A stretch of 64,000 nt of DNA, from the NCBI GenBank assembly GCA_027574665.1, contig CM050651.1, positions 6,015,501 through 6,079,500 of the forward strand, written 5' to 3'. This stretch comes from Rhynochetos jubatus (taxonomy: Eukaryota; Chordata; Aves; Eurypygiformes; Rhynochetidae). Of this stretch, positions 51,531 to 64,000 are shown piece by piece. Both the position numbers and the translations under genes were made by a program. The notes under the pieces are model-generated. The model made no database searches. It was not told where the DNA came from and saw only the letters and a list, made by a program, of their open reading frames with translations. Positions within the stretch are counted from its first letter, which is position 1. Every line of letters starts with the position of its first letter.

Positions 51531-54500
51531 TCAATTTAGCACTAATGCCAAAAATTACAGAATCACGATTGGCCATTCATTCTATTGCTTCTCGTTTGAA
51601 CTAAAAAATATAAAAGAGTAATGAGGTTTTGCCTGTGCAATTTAAGAGCATTATCTTTTGCTATATACAGAGAATCATGCACTAAGTAAACTTTTCTTCC
51701 TTTAAAGTGTGCTTTGACACCATAGGGCATGATTTTAGAAGTTATTCTTATTACAAAACCCAAAACCACTGGAAACTATGGTGTAAAAGTAATATACAAC
51801 TTTGTAAAAACAAACAATCTGAAAAAGTAGTAGGTGTTTCCTAAATAGTAAGACTTAATCATCTCCCTGAGACAGAGGAAAGAACTATCAGTGGACAACT
51901 CACCAGATCTGACACTTTTCTAAGTGCAAACAGATTTTGTTAAACAGTGCTCAGCTACTAACAATAAAGAGACAAACCAATCTCACTTCTACAGATAGGC
52001 ATATGCCAAATTTTATACCATATTCAGATCATTTTTTAGTTTGAACACATCAGTATCCCTTATGTTCGATTAGCACCACTCTCCTGTCACGTATTTGTGA
52101 ATTATAAAGTTAAGCAGTTTTTACTAGCATTATCAATCCTCCCAAGAGGATATAAACTAATCACATGTAAATATTACTATTATAATTTGAAATCCATGTA
52201 AATGAATACAAGCATTTTTTTAATTTAAAACAGAAAAATAAAAGTACTTGTGACTTCCTTCACTGCTCAGTAAAATTGCAAAGCAAAGCAAAACAAGTTG
52301 CTAGCAAAATAAAGGTGCTTCATAGCAAGCACCAGAATTCACTGGAATATCAGGAAAGTAAACAGACCTTTCGTCAGACCGGACTATTGTGCACTGGCTA
52401 GTGGATATTTGGAGAACTACTACACATTCATTTATTTTTACCGTCCATAGAATTTACTATTGAAGGCTTCAAAGACATTAACAAAACCTACTCAGATGAG
52501 CAGGAGAACGTATGTAACCCAAAGTGCAGGAGACCTTGAACAGTGTAGCTAGGTTTGGACTAGGTTCTGAGAGTAAGCAGTGTTTACATATGCTTTTAAT
52601 ATTCAAATTAATTTCCATAGAGACACAACTTAGGTAAGCAGTATGGAATCAATCTTATTTCCATTTATATTTCCATTTCATATGCAATGTACGTTGCAAG
52701 AGAGACACTGTGCCACGTTTCATTTCTTCAATCACTTCCCCATCCTATTACAGTTCAACAATGCGTACAAGTCATGGTCTAGAGGAGGCAGCTGGTGAAC
52801 AGAACTGTATTTCTACATCAGTGGCAGAGGCATTCATAACTTTGGATATCTTCAAAACTTTTCTTTCTAACAGAATACTTACAGGCACATTATCAGGACA
52901 AGCTAATACCTGTATGGCATTGCTAGTATGACTAACATGGTACAAGTGCTCCAGATTTACCTAACGTACATACAAAACAGGCCTAGTTTACATCTTATTC
53001 ACAAGTCTTTCTAATGTAGATTGGGAAAGGCACTTCAGTCACACAAATGTAAAAAAACAGTGGGAAACTAGAATTACGTATTTTTCTTATCCATGTCTTC
53101 CTCATACACAGCACAACAGACCATACTACATTTCCCACCTATTTTCAACCACTATATTCATGCATGTAGCCCAAAGCTACACATGAATAGTAACTTTAAA
53201 TTACAGTATTTTTATTATATTAGAGTTTTATCACGTTAAATGCATAAAGTATGAAAATGGTAGAGTATAAGATTTTTGCCAACAGAGCAAAATTTTCAGA
53301 TTATATTAACATTAATATTTCCATTATCCAGTAACGAATGTAAGCACAAGAGGAATGTTCACATTTTTAAGCTCTTAAATGCCATAATAATCATGCTAGT
53401 AATAGTAGAATTTAGATTTTAGCTTTAGATTTAGTAACAATAAACCTGTGGAGAAGCGAAGCTCCATGGAAAGTAAAAACCTCTCAACAGTTTGTCACCA
53501 CAGGAAAATACAGCTACCAGCACTTAGTTATGTCTCAAAAACACTGCAGACAACTGATTTCACATTATCTCCTCTGTAAGCACAGTTAGGTACTGGTGGT
53601 GGTCTAAACAACACAATTCTCATACTCTTTTTTACCATGCCAGTGTAAGTATCTATCTTAAGAGATATCCAGCTATAAGGCAGACCAGACAAAAAAGAAA
53701 ATAAAAAAGGATAACTAATTTTCAAGCAAACCAGTTTACATGAAGAGGACCCAGATACTTGAACCTCCAGTATAGAAGCTGCTTTACATGTAACAGACAC
53801 TGCTATTGCTACTACAGAAGTAAAAATTACTCTGAAATTCAAAATGTAAATGGCATCTGGTTGGTCATGTTCTCAGGTCTAAATTCTAAATTAAGATTCC
53901 TACTTACAACTCAAAGTAGTCTGCATATAAAGAAGAAATTAATATGCCTACATAAAATACAGCATATATGAAAGAGATTATTTTAAACTTTCTACATTTT
54001 TAGCATCCTACTATACATTTAAAAAATATTCTGTTCTTAAAATTATTTTTGTTAGTATTTTGTTAGATCCAATGGGGTCTAATTTTACTTTGCTATTTTT
54101 TGGACAGATTCTAGTGGTATTCCTTTTCCACCTACCACTGAGAGCTACTATTTGTGAAGAGGGCCATAATTTTCATTGGGTCACAAGGCCTTGCACATCA
54201 CAGTTATGTTGCATTCTGTAGCTACTGGATCTGAGGAAATTTTCATTTCTGTGAGAAATCCTGACGATTGCCAGTACACAAAGGCTGTAGTTCTGTGCTA
54301 TCTATTTAGTTGTATCTGTCCAGTATCACAGGTCATGAAGTGTTTTCTAGCATTTGGACAGCTACTGTGTGACTTTGTTTTTCATAAAGCCTCCTGCTAT
54401 CAGATTCTGCTCTACTGATGTCAGTTACTAACATCCCACACCCTGCCTTAGTTCTTTTCTTTGTTGTTTTACAATTTATACATTTCAAGAGGAACACAGT

Positions 54501-54820
54501 CCATGCAAAAATGCAATATTCAGCAAGTATCATCTCTTACTGTGCAGCAGGACAGTTATAGCATTACCTGATGTCTTACCCCTCACACAGTGCTAACGTA
54601 GTAGGTAAGACAGAGTACATAACAAGGAGAATGTAAATACTGGCAGTGTGCAATATAGTATATTAGCTAGGTTTGGAGATACGGGAGATCGTGTCAGGGT
54701 CCGACTCTGTATTGTCTTACACGTTATTTGTTCATCGTGATGCCTAAAATGGTTACCAGAAATGCTTTTGCACACTGAGAATTTGCAGAGAAATAAGCTC
54801 TGTACTACCTACCAGTAATA
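51531..54820. other. Unique AT-rich DNA
   Basis: No gene or transposon was recognised. The 104-codon minus-strand frame at 53528-53842 has no domain I know. Confidence 0.5.
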
Positions 54821-54824
54821 AGAC

Positions 54825-54846
54825 GTGCGCACACACACATACAAAA
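54825..54846. repeat. Short (CA)n
   Basis: GCGCACACACACATACA, a short imperfect dinucleotide repeat. Confidence 0.6.
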
Positions 54847-55464
54847 CCAGAAATCTAAAATATTAGCATCTCAGTGACAACAGGAGATGTCATGCCACTA
54901 GTAAAGACACAACTGTAACTGTCTTTCTCCAAACAACATTTATGGTCCCCTCAATTGTCATAAGTAATTCCAAAACTCTTTCCAGTCCTAAACAAACAGC
55001 TACAAGACAAGATCAATAGTGCCAAAAATTCAATAGGTCTGGCAGAATTAAAGTAACAGCAGAGGCAGTTGCATTTCATCATTGTGCGTAACAAAGTTAT
55101 TTTACTAGTTTGTAGAAGCAAAAATTCTACAGATGCATCATTAAATTATATTTTCATTGGAACCATGCTCAATGTTGGCAAGGATTATACAAGAAATTTA
55201 AAGTAATTTAATTATAGCAATATTAATTTCAAAATAGTTTTCAGCATCTGCATTGCTAAGAAGCAGCTGAATGTCTCAGGTATAAGCAGCCAAATACTTA
55301 TCAATATTAACCACTTCTCTATCACCGTTTTCCAATGACTTGTACATCCCACTAGTCAAGTTATGGGAGAAATGAAGGACACGTTTTTCTAAAATTTATG
55401 ATTGCTTATTTAGTCAACTTGTGTTCCAAATCAAATCTACACTATGATTCTTCTGCCTGATGCT

Positions 55465-55625
55465 GCAAAATGAGACAGTGGAATAGTCAGTATGACACTC
55501 AATTGGGATTAAAGAGGTTTGAGTTTTGTCCTAGGCAAGCTAATGGCTTAATGCACAGCAGCAGGAAATTTGCCTCTCCTGTGATTTGGTCTCCTGTCTT
55601 TGAAAAGAGAAAATATTTACACGAT
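55465..55625 (+). mobile_element. Possible MIR-type (CORE) SINE
   Basis: The order 'cagtatgacactcaattggg', 'attaaagaggtttgag', 'ttttgtcctaggcaagctaa', and later 'ggtctcctgtctttgaaaag' resembles the decayed tRNA-like head, B-box region and core of MIR-type SINEs. The copy is strongly diverged and may be a chance likeness. Confidence 0.3.
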
Positions 55626-55825
55626 CCATTGAACCGCTCATTGAAGCAGAGTTTAAACACTTCACAGTACCATCCAACCTAATAGAGGGTCTGAACTCGT
55701 GAGATGTAGCACATCTTCCACCAAATACCACCTATTTCAATTTACAAAATATCACAGGGAACCAATCCACACAGCTCACTTAAAGCAATTCTGTGTTGTA
55801 GAAACAGTACCTCTTTGTATGACTT

Positions 55826-55851
55826 GGGGGGGGGATGGGGAGGCAGTGGGG
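55826..55851 (+). repeat. G-rich tract, possible G-quadruplex
   Basis: Nine G, AT, four G, then AGGCAGTGGGG. Four groups of three G can be formed from it with short loops. Confidence 0.55.
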
Positions 55852-55889
55852 TGTATGCCAGAAAGAAAAAATAAACATAGATTTCATTT

Positions 55890-55945
55890 TCACAAAAAAA
55901 GAAAAAAAAAGAAAGAAAATTTCCACACATCAACACCCCCCCTGC
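55890..55945. repeat. Purine-rich A/G tract followed by C-rich tract
   Basis: An AAAGAAAAAAAAAGAAAG-type stretch is followed by CAACACCCCCCC. Both short frames that cross it are low complexity. Confidence 0.6.
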
Positions 55946-56129
55946 CCATCCATAAGGAAATAGGTAAATAGATAAATAAGAAATGTCTCTCAGTTTTGGC
56001 ATTCCTTTATAAAACACTTCCATATGTATTGATGAGAATCATCATTAGTGCTTTAATAAGATGCTTGAAGAATAGCAGACATCAAATCTGCTATTCTCAC
56101 AACTGCTGTGAAATCACTCAATGTTGTTT

Positions 56130-56640
56130 TCAACGCAGCATAGGAAGAATGATGTGTAAACGCTGAAAAACTGCTCACAAAGATATGCAGGTGTTGTTTT
56201 CATGCAAATCACATTATGCATGGCACAAAACCAGAAGATAATTTTAAATGTTTGAGAACATTTAACCAAATTGTTCCTGAATCACTAAATGATAATTACT
56301 TTCAGAGATTATAGACCTCTTAAGAGAGCACTATCACCCCAACCATCAGTAGTTGTACAGAGGCTGAAATGTAATGGCAAGGTTCAGCATTAAGGGGAAT
56401 CTATTTCTGCATTTGTTGCAATGTAAAGCTAATAAATGAACGCTGCGAATATGGGGGCAGAGAGAGATGCCATGTTGTCTGACAGATTAGCATGTGAAGC
56501 AAATGAAACTGTCACACAGAGATGACTGCTAACAGAGTTAAATTCAACTTTAAAATGAGCCCTAGAAAGCTCTCTTAGAAAAGCTTCAACAACGAAGAAT
56601 TCCACTGACTTCCCAGAGGGCACAAGGTCATGTATTACAC
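56130..56640. promoter_or_regulatory. Possible conserved non-coding element
   Basis: Unique sequence with an exact octamer (ATGCAAAT) in 'catgcaaatcacattatgca', plus 'aatgataattac', 'agctaataaatgaacgctgc' and 'cagattagcatgtgaagc'. These POU- and homeodomain-type words are dense here. This is inferred from texture only. Confidence 0.2.
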
Positions 56641-59600
56641 CAAATAAATCAGCTGTGCCCCTCCACTGAAATACAAGAAATGAAGAGCTAAAAGTGACCG
56701 AAATAAAAAGAAGTTCTTAAAAGAAAGTGTGAGACTATATAACTACGGTCAAGGGTCACACCATTTAAAGACAGCAGAAGCACTATTCCAATGAGTGCAA
56801 GACAAGGTCCAGAGTGATCCATTTATTTCAGAAGATCAGAGCACTCCTGTAACGCTGCAGAAACCTGATGTAATGCCTTTGTTTCATATCACATTAGGAA
56901 AAGTTCTTGTAACTCTAACAAACTGTGACTCAACCCAGAAATAGCTGCACACAGAATGTAACAACTACTCTTCCTCATTTACCCAAAGTGACAGTCATTT
57001 GTTTTAAAGAAAAGGTTACTATATTTTGAGCTATATATAGGTAAGATCTAACACTGCAAGATTCTGAAATCTGAGCTTGATGAAAGTCTTTCCCAAATTT
57101 GTGACTAACAGGGATAACGAATATAACAACAAACTACCATTATATACCAGGTTACTACACATACTCTCAAAATCCCTGCTTTATCTGCATCTGAGGGACA
57201 TGAGGTTTGCTATAAGGCTACAAACTGTTTGGGATCAGCCTCTAGCAAGAGAAATGGAGAAAGAGGCCTCCCAAGACTGATGGTCACTGCAGTCTTTCGG
57301 GGCTTTGAAACAACTGGGTATGCACCTTTTGTCTGAAAGGGGCCCCTCACACTGGAATGCATTGGAACCAGTTAATGGTTCCTTATAAAAGCTACGTGTA
57401 CGCACACATGCACCTATACACAGATGGTTCATTCTGAGAGAATTTCTTCCCCGCAAAACAAAAACATTTCAGAAAAATTCTCCAAAATTCTTTACACTAA
57501 GTTCTTCTACTTGTGAGAAGCAATTCCCTCAAGTGTTCCCCTCCACAGGTAGTCTCATATCAAGGCATAGCTCCTTTTGACATTTTCTTTTTTTTTTTTT
57601 TCCTAAATTCATCTAATCTACATCCTTTCCATCCCCAAAAAACACTGGGCAGACACTTTCAGATCTGTTTTGAGCACAGAATGCTGGACTGGTTTTGTAG
57701 AATTTAGGGGAGGGGGTGTGGGGTAAAAAAAATGCAATTATATGGATAAACCTAATACTTGCTCAAAGTGAGTTAAACAACAAAATGTTTTATCTGTCAG
57801 TAAAGCCCAGGAGAAATTCAGCAGAAATTCAGTCCTGCATCTTGGTGATCAGCCAGAACCCACAGGACTACAGCACGATACCATCGGTGCTACTAGACAA
57901 TAACCTTAGAAGACTACAGTGTAAATAGAGTCTCTCCCTATGTTCTGAATGTACCCTGGTTAGTATTGTGAAAACAAAGCTGCTTTGAATAAGCATCTTA
58001 GAACTCCTCGTGGCACACCATTGCCAGCTGCAGTCAATCTGCTCTATAATATCTTTAATCTGTTGGATATAGAAGAAGAAAGCGGTTCAGTGGGAAGAGC
58101 AGCAGAAATGGCAGACTCACATTACCCAATAGCAATCAGACAGTGTTGTAATAGCCTTTGCATCATTATGGCAAGTTACTCTAGGTTGTACAAGCCTTCC
58201 ACACTGCCTCCCTGCAGTTCTAGGTACCTAAGTGGCAAAACACAACCTTTCTTTCTTCTGGCATTTAAGGATATTTGGCGATGATTTTTCTTTCAATATT
58301 AACAGCAAAATAGAAAGACTTAACTGAGAGTGCACGCAAACAGAGGAAGTGCTATTCTCAAGATATTTTTAACTACACTTTAGCCAACATTAAATAATTT
58401 TCCAGCATTTTAAAGCATATCAAGGTTAAATTGACGTATTTTTTGAAAATAGAAAAATCAAAAGCAGCATTACAAAGAAGCTGAAAAATTACGTATATAT
58501 GCAGAAGTCAACACTGTTTAAGTTAGAATTATCTGGCATCACAATTTTCCTTGATTCAAATAAAACCCCTATATAATCCTAACGAGGCCTGAGTAGAAAA
58601 CATACAAGTTACTAACATTTATAAACATGTCTTCCCTAAAGACAGACTTAGTGAATTACTATGAAATAACCAAGATACCCAAATGATCCAAGTTATGAAT
58701 ACTAAATTTAAAATGGCAAGTTCTACATTCAACATGAAAAAAAAAAAAAGAACTGAGTATAGTCAGTTGTGTGCTATTAATGGACGATTTGTCTACTATT
58801 TATCTATTGGTTCTAAATACCATTGTTCAATCAGCTATTCAAAATTCATATTGAAATTTTTATGAGAGCTCGCCACCATTAGGGAAATACAGAAGAAAAA
58901 GGGTAATAGCCCCCAAGGGTCCAATATATTTTTGACAATGGATTTTAAAACATATGCCAAAAATTAATGAAGTAGAACTGGAAACAGATTGGGTAAAGTC
59001 TGGAATAGCTTCAAGTGAAAGGTATTTATTATAAATTATTTCTGTAGTTAGCTGAAATAAAAAGTCCAAAAAAAACAAACACCGAGGTAACAATACAGTT
59101 GTGATAAACTTTTCAAAAATGACCGAGGAAATATATAATCACTACAATTAAGATTTCTGGCAAGAACACTGTCAGAAAGTTGGATATTTTCAGATCCTTA
59201 GGATACACTGTAAAAAGCAGGTGTGCTCACTTAAAAAATTGTACCTTCTTTACTTTCATAACCAATGCTTTTCATTTACCTGAGATACTATTAATTCAGT
59301 CAAAAAGAAGGTAGTTTTCACAAAGCATTTTAAAGACTGAACTTCCATCAGTGTCTTGGCATAAAATTTACTCATCCTCAGAAAAGAACGTCTTACCAAG
59401 GTGAGTGGGAGAATTGATGTCCACATTACTGGCAATATTTCTTGTTCTCCATAGGACCTGTTCAATATGAGCAGTTGCCCCATGAATATAAGACGTGACA
59501 GGGTATCCAAAGAAATATAAGATTCTTGAGGTTTCATAAGAGACAGACAAGTTGCATCTTAGGGATTTTGGACTATGTGTTTATGAGATAAACAGGACAT

Positions 59601-62600
59601 GATATTCCTGACAGGTAGCATTCATTGCCTTTTTCCACTGTCTTCTATTTCCTGATGAATGTACATCACTGTTTTACAGATTATCATGCAAGTGTTCTGC
59701 TTAGAGAGCATAATAGAAAGATTATAACCATAAAAGAAAAAACAGCTAAATGCAATTTTTCAAAATTAATTTTATTAGATCTTTTGAGCAGAAAGGAGAA
59801 TCCCACTACTATAGTGTCACTCACCCTTTCCAGCAATTATAACCATGCTCACCTCAAAGTATAAGAATGTAATAATATCCCTAGAAACAAGTCAGAAAAG
59901 AAATTCAATTTAATTTTTTTATGTTGACATACCTCAAAGTAGAACTATTCTCTATGGACACAGTTTAACACTGTACCTGTAGTTAGAAAAGCAATTGGCA
60001 TTTGAACAGTTTTTGCATAGAAATAACTTGAATATGTAAACCTGTGTTTTCTTGGATACAGCTGAACCTCCAAACTCTTACCCATAGGGCATTTCAACTT
60101 TTGTCAGTTCTGAAAATTCCATAGTCCTAAAATTCTTCCTAAGGTTTTCCTGCAAGACTGTGATAGGGAAGATCAGCCTCTTTATTTGGTAGGCTATCCA
60201 ATAGTAATAAGGAATCTGGATACACTGACCACACGTCCACTAAAGCACAAGGCATCTTCAACATGGGAAACCACAGCACGGATAAGTCCTTGTGAAGATG
60301 ACAGAATTTAATGAGATTTTCATGCCAACGCTATTCCTTCTAAATAGTAAAGTGTAATGGATAAACTACAAAGTTTATAGTAATCTCACTGGTTGACTAA
60401 GTGCCAAATGCTCTTGGGACATAGTCAAAAAATGAAGTTTCCAAAATTCAATTTCTTGTCCAACAGCAACAGATCATAAACATAAGGCTTATATTATGAC
60501 TAATGTCTCTGCATCACCTACTTTCGATTAAGCCATTTAACAGGACCTAAGAGTAGCTCAGCAATTAGATCTTCCTCCCTAACTACACAAAAGTTATTGA
60601 ATATTAACTCTTCACTCTATTTGCATAAAATGACAGAACCTCCTTCAGTAGAAAGAATCTGGCTGCTCTATAATCAGTGAAGAGTCTCACAACTGCTATT
60701 GCAAAAAATTCCAGTTTACACAGAACAATTTTCCAGTGGAGGAACATTAAATTCAAACATTTGAATGAAGCTGTATTTTGAAAATCATGGATTTCAATAG
60801 CTGTTCTACCTAAACATCTGATACAAATTTTTAAGGGCTAGGAGAAGTGAGTTTCCAGAAGAAATTACATTGTTATAAAAGCCCCAAATATGTTATTGTT
60901 TGAAAAATAAACATGTAATTACTGTGGAAAAGTAGAATTCAAAGTTTTCTTTACTACTTCTAGGAAAAAGGTCCTTATGAAGGGCTACATCTTGGGGAAA
61001 AAAGCTAAAAACATTTGCCTGAATCAGACTAAGGCAATTGGAGGCTTTATGGAGGAAGTTACAGCTTATCAGATTAGAATTAAATGAGTAGAAAATTTAA
61101 ATTAAGTCAATAGTAGCATTTATCTAAACTTCTTTCAGTTCCTCATAGGCTATATTCTTTAAATTCTGTTCAGATCACAATAATGTTTTTCATAAAGGTA
61201 TATGGAGGGCAGGGTGTTATGCCATTAGCATGTAGCATAAATAGCATTTTTTCAGTACTGTCAACATGATTCATATATAAAATTAAGGTTCTCAAAACCA
61301 AACATCAATCTAGAAGTCTTATTTTTTTTAACTTAGAGAGTATTTTGTTATCTGATGTAACAAAAAGTAACTTTGCTGCTGAAGACCAGTCCTCAATCAT
61401 TCCACTAGTAGTGGACAATACTCACTATGTGATAGATTCCTCTGAAAGCTGTTTGAAGACATTGAAACTGATTTCCTGAAAACTCCTCACAGAGGATGTG
61501 TTTAGCACTGGGGTATACTGGGAAGCTTTAAGCAATCTATAAAGTCTGTAACTAAATTCAATTATAATTTTCCTCAAGAATTTAATGGGAGAAATAATGC
61601 CACCTCTCTACAAAAACGTCATCATGGGAACAGAAAATAAGAATGGATATCTGAGCAAATTAATTAAAAAATCCTTTAGGCTTAAGTTTCCTTGGTAATT
61701 TAGCTTCCAGGCATCGCCTATTCTGAGAATGGTTGCTAAGTCAGTCTTGTACATGTAACTCTGTCTATTCTTTCATCAAAATCTCTATTCCTCATCTGAT
61801 GAATATTCCCGATGAAAATCAACAAAACTAGTATGTTTCTATCAAACATAGGATTTCAACGGAATGGTTATTTTTCATTAAGGAAAAGGGAAAGCTGAGA
61901 AGCTATATTCTAACTACTATATTTATATTTGGTTCATTTTGTCTCTATTTTCCCTCTAAACTGACCACTGTTCTAGATAATAAAAAGATTTTCTGGAGTC
62001 ATGCGTGTCTTCCATGTATTCTTTTATAAATGCCTTGGATTCTGAAGTTAATCTTAATGAAATTTTATAGTATTGTCATGCTACCGCATATTTGTTATGC
62101 CACGTATTTTGTTCTTTTGTGTTATTATTTAAACTGCTATTTCTTCCTTTGAAATGCAACAGCAATTGGACCTATAGTAACAACCTCTCCTATAGTAACA
62201 GTTGTATATGCAAACCTGAGTTGAATCCACTAGCATAGAATAAAAAAAAATAAAAATCATTTGGTTGAATAGCTTGAAATATCTACTTCGTGGAACAGCG
62301 AAATGTAAGAATTCATGTGTTGGCTAAAACTTGTACCTTGGCTACAATCAATATGATGTGCAAATAGTGAAATTTTAAAGGATGATACTAAAGAAACAAA
62401 TATCAATGTTTTAAGCATGCTTAATCTCATCTAATATTCCCACTGAATTGTGTGCTTTATTGAAATGTTCTTCCAGTGAGAGGATTTAAAAATCAAAATT
62501 CATTTAACTGCAAAGCTCCAGATGATTCGTCATTCCAGTAATATGTATTAATTTAAAACTACTGGATTATTTTACAACAAATTGTCTTGTATTGATAAAA

Positions 62601-63639
62601 ATGAATGTATTGGTCAAGTTATCAACATTAGGATGTCTATATTTTCTTTCAGTGCTTTACATAAATTAAAGAAAGACCATGCTGACATTTTAAAATTGAT
62701 TTTTCACCAATTTGTTCACAGGTTAATATGCGTGAGATTTGTTTTTTAAATTTCTTACAGATATCTGTAGATATAAGCAAATGTAATGTATACACATACA
62801 TAGATACATGCATGAAGGAATTCTCATTGGTTTGTAAATTATCCCTTGTCTTTCAGAATTATAAAAATTCACAATTAATTGGCTTCCATAAGACACTATA
62901 GTTAGTTCAAATAGTAATTGCACTCAGTGGAATCTTAGCTAGTTCCACTTTAACAACCAATTACTAAAAAGATTAGAAATATACACTAAAAAAAAAGGCT
63001 CTTAGAAGCTTGCTCCAGCCTATCAGACCCATGAGGGTTTTTACAGATGACAGAAGTATTTGAAACAGCCAAAATCTGAGCTGACAGCTCACACTCTACC
63101 AAGATATATGCTAATGAGCCTTTGATGTCGTTTCTGTGTGCACTACAGACCCCCAACTCTTCAAAAACTGCTGCAAACTCCTATTCTGGTCTCCCCCACA
63201 ACAGAATATAAATGACTGACCTCAGCTTTTTGCTGGTACTGTTATATCACTCAAATGTTCAAGCCAAGTTTAAGCTTTTAAATCATATTTCATTATTTGT
63301 TTCACTCCGGAACTACTAAGAGTGAGATTATTTATTACTATTATTTGTGTTGAACTCAAAAAAAAATATGCCAGGGACTTCAAAGAGCTTTGAATCAGGC
63401 CTAAAGGGCTTAAATTGGATTTAATTTATTCCTGGGCTTTTACTGACCCTCTGCACAGTGATGAATTTAACCTATCTTGACATTACGACTTAAATAGGCT
63501 AAGGATATATTTTTAATGGCTTTTTCCATTTGAAAATACAAGGAGAAATGGCATCTATGTTTTGATCAATCATTTGGACATTTTTCTGAAATCTTTTCTG
63601 GGTCTATATTATGTCTTTTTTATATCAGTTAGTTATTTC
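56641..63639. other. Unique AT-rich DNA
   Basis: No gene or transposon was recognised. T run at 57588-57601, A run at about 58737-58749. The minus-strand stretch 59280-59524 is open and ends in a splice-donor-like sequence (see findings). Confidence 0.45.
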
Positions 63640-63990
63640 TGAAGCAGTAGGTGATATTAAGTATCATATGCTGATTAAAGAATACACATTCATTGTCACA
63701 CAAGTGACAACGACTTGAAATTTCAAGATTAGGCAAACTGATAAAAATAGAAGGGCATAATTCAGGAAACAATTATCCACCTTAGATGAGGGAGTTCTAC
63801 AGACTTAATTAAAAAATGTACAGAATGCATTACTGTCAATTAGAGCACACCCTGTGCAATTCATTAAAACCCTCTCCCCTGTGCAGAAGTGACAAACACT
63901 CCATTATGCACACGAGAAATGAGGCAGAACATAAAGGGGTAATGTCAAATCAAAAAGGGACTGACCTGTTCAGAGCGCAAAATTATATTA
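63640..63990. promoter_or_regulatory. Possible conserved non-coding element at the right edge
   Basis: Non-repetitive and very dense in homeodomain/TALE-type words: ATGCTGATTAAAG, CTTAATTAAAAAATG, TACTGTCAATTAGAGC, GCAATTCATTAAAAC, CTCCATTATGCAC. It also holds a long stretch (63830-63960) with the even composition typical of deeply conserved enhancers. It looks more constrained than any other unique part of the window, but that is a judgement of texture. Confidence 0.3.
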
Positions 63991-64000
63991 TTAAAAAATT

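Noticed and set aside
53528-53842. 104-codon minus-strand frame with a hydrophobic start resembling a signal peptide
   Set aside because: The composition is that of AT-rich random DNA, and there is no domain, splice context or promoter.
1-64000. tRNA, rRNA, snRNA, CRISPR, operon, mitochondrial insert or telomeric repeat
   Set aside because: I looked for characteristic cores (tRNA A/B boxes in a foldable context, U-snRNA starts, regularly spaced repeats, TTAGGG arrays) and saw none. A small or diverged RNA gene could still be missed by eye.

Overview
This window looks like AT-rich, gene-poor bird nuclear DNA. The evidence is the repeats. There are several copies of the avian CR1 LINE, with its reverse transcriptase C-terminus, conserved 3' UTR and short tail repeats. 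There are also two LTRs of the avian ERVL-like type, one starting TGTGT and ending CATGACA and the other starting TGTGTACTGG. Very old amniote repeats (a CR1 of the type seen in turtles and crocodiles, and an L2/MIR-type tail) are still readable. The LTR type is one I associate with Neoaves rather than fowl; that is an inference.

No protein-coding gene can be named with confidence. All open frames of 60-140 codons are chance frames, simple repeats or pieces of transposons. The window is best read as intergenic or intronic DNA, possibly with a long minus-strand 3' UTR at the left end (about 0.8-6 kb). That idea rests on a candidate polyadenylation signal near 831 and on an excess of A+C-rich tracts on the plus strand.

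Layout: 1-13.9 kb is unique AT-rich DNA with A/C-rich low-complexity tracts, ending at a good CTCF-type motif (13888-13901). A complete ERVL-like solo LTR lies at 17907-19002 with a 5-bp target-site duplication (agtgg on both sides), and a truncated CR1 is nested inside it in the opposite orientation. CR1 copies follow at 20808-21475 (+) and 27400-28535 (+), with a piece of a second LTR between them (23138-23403, -). 28.5-41.6 kb holds no repeat I can recognise apart from short low-complexity tracts. The next part holds an old L2/MIR-type tail (41640-41745), an old CR1 (44665-44985) and a run of G-rich tracts, including 29 consecutive G at 45224-45252. A CR1 with both ends of its coding region but most of ORF2 missing occupies 50283-51530. 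The right third is mostly unique, with a possible MIR-type SINE and several blocks that look like conserved non-coding elements, the best being at the right edge (63640-63990).

Nothing here amounts to a new multi-gene system. The observations most worth checking are the nested LTR/CR1 insertion, the internally deleted CR1, the G-tract cluster, the CTCF site, and a few spliced-exon candidates, most of which are probably pseudo-exons.
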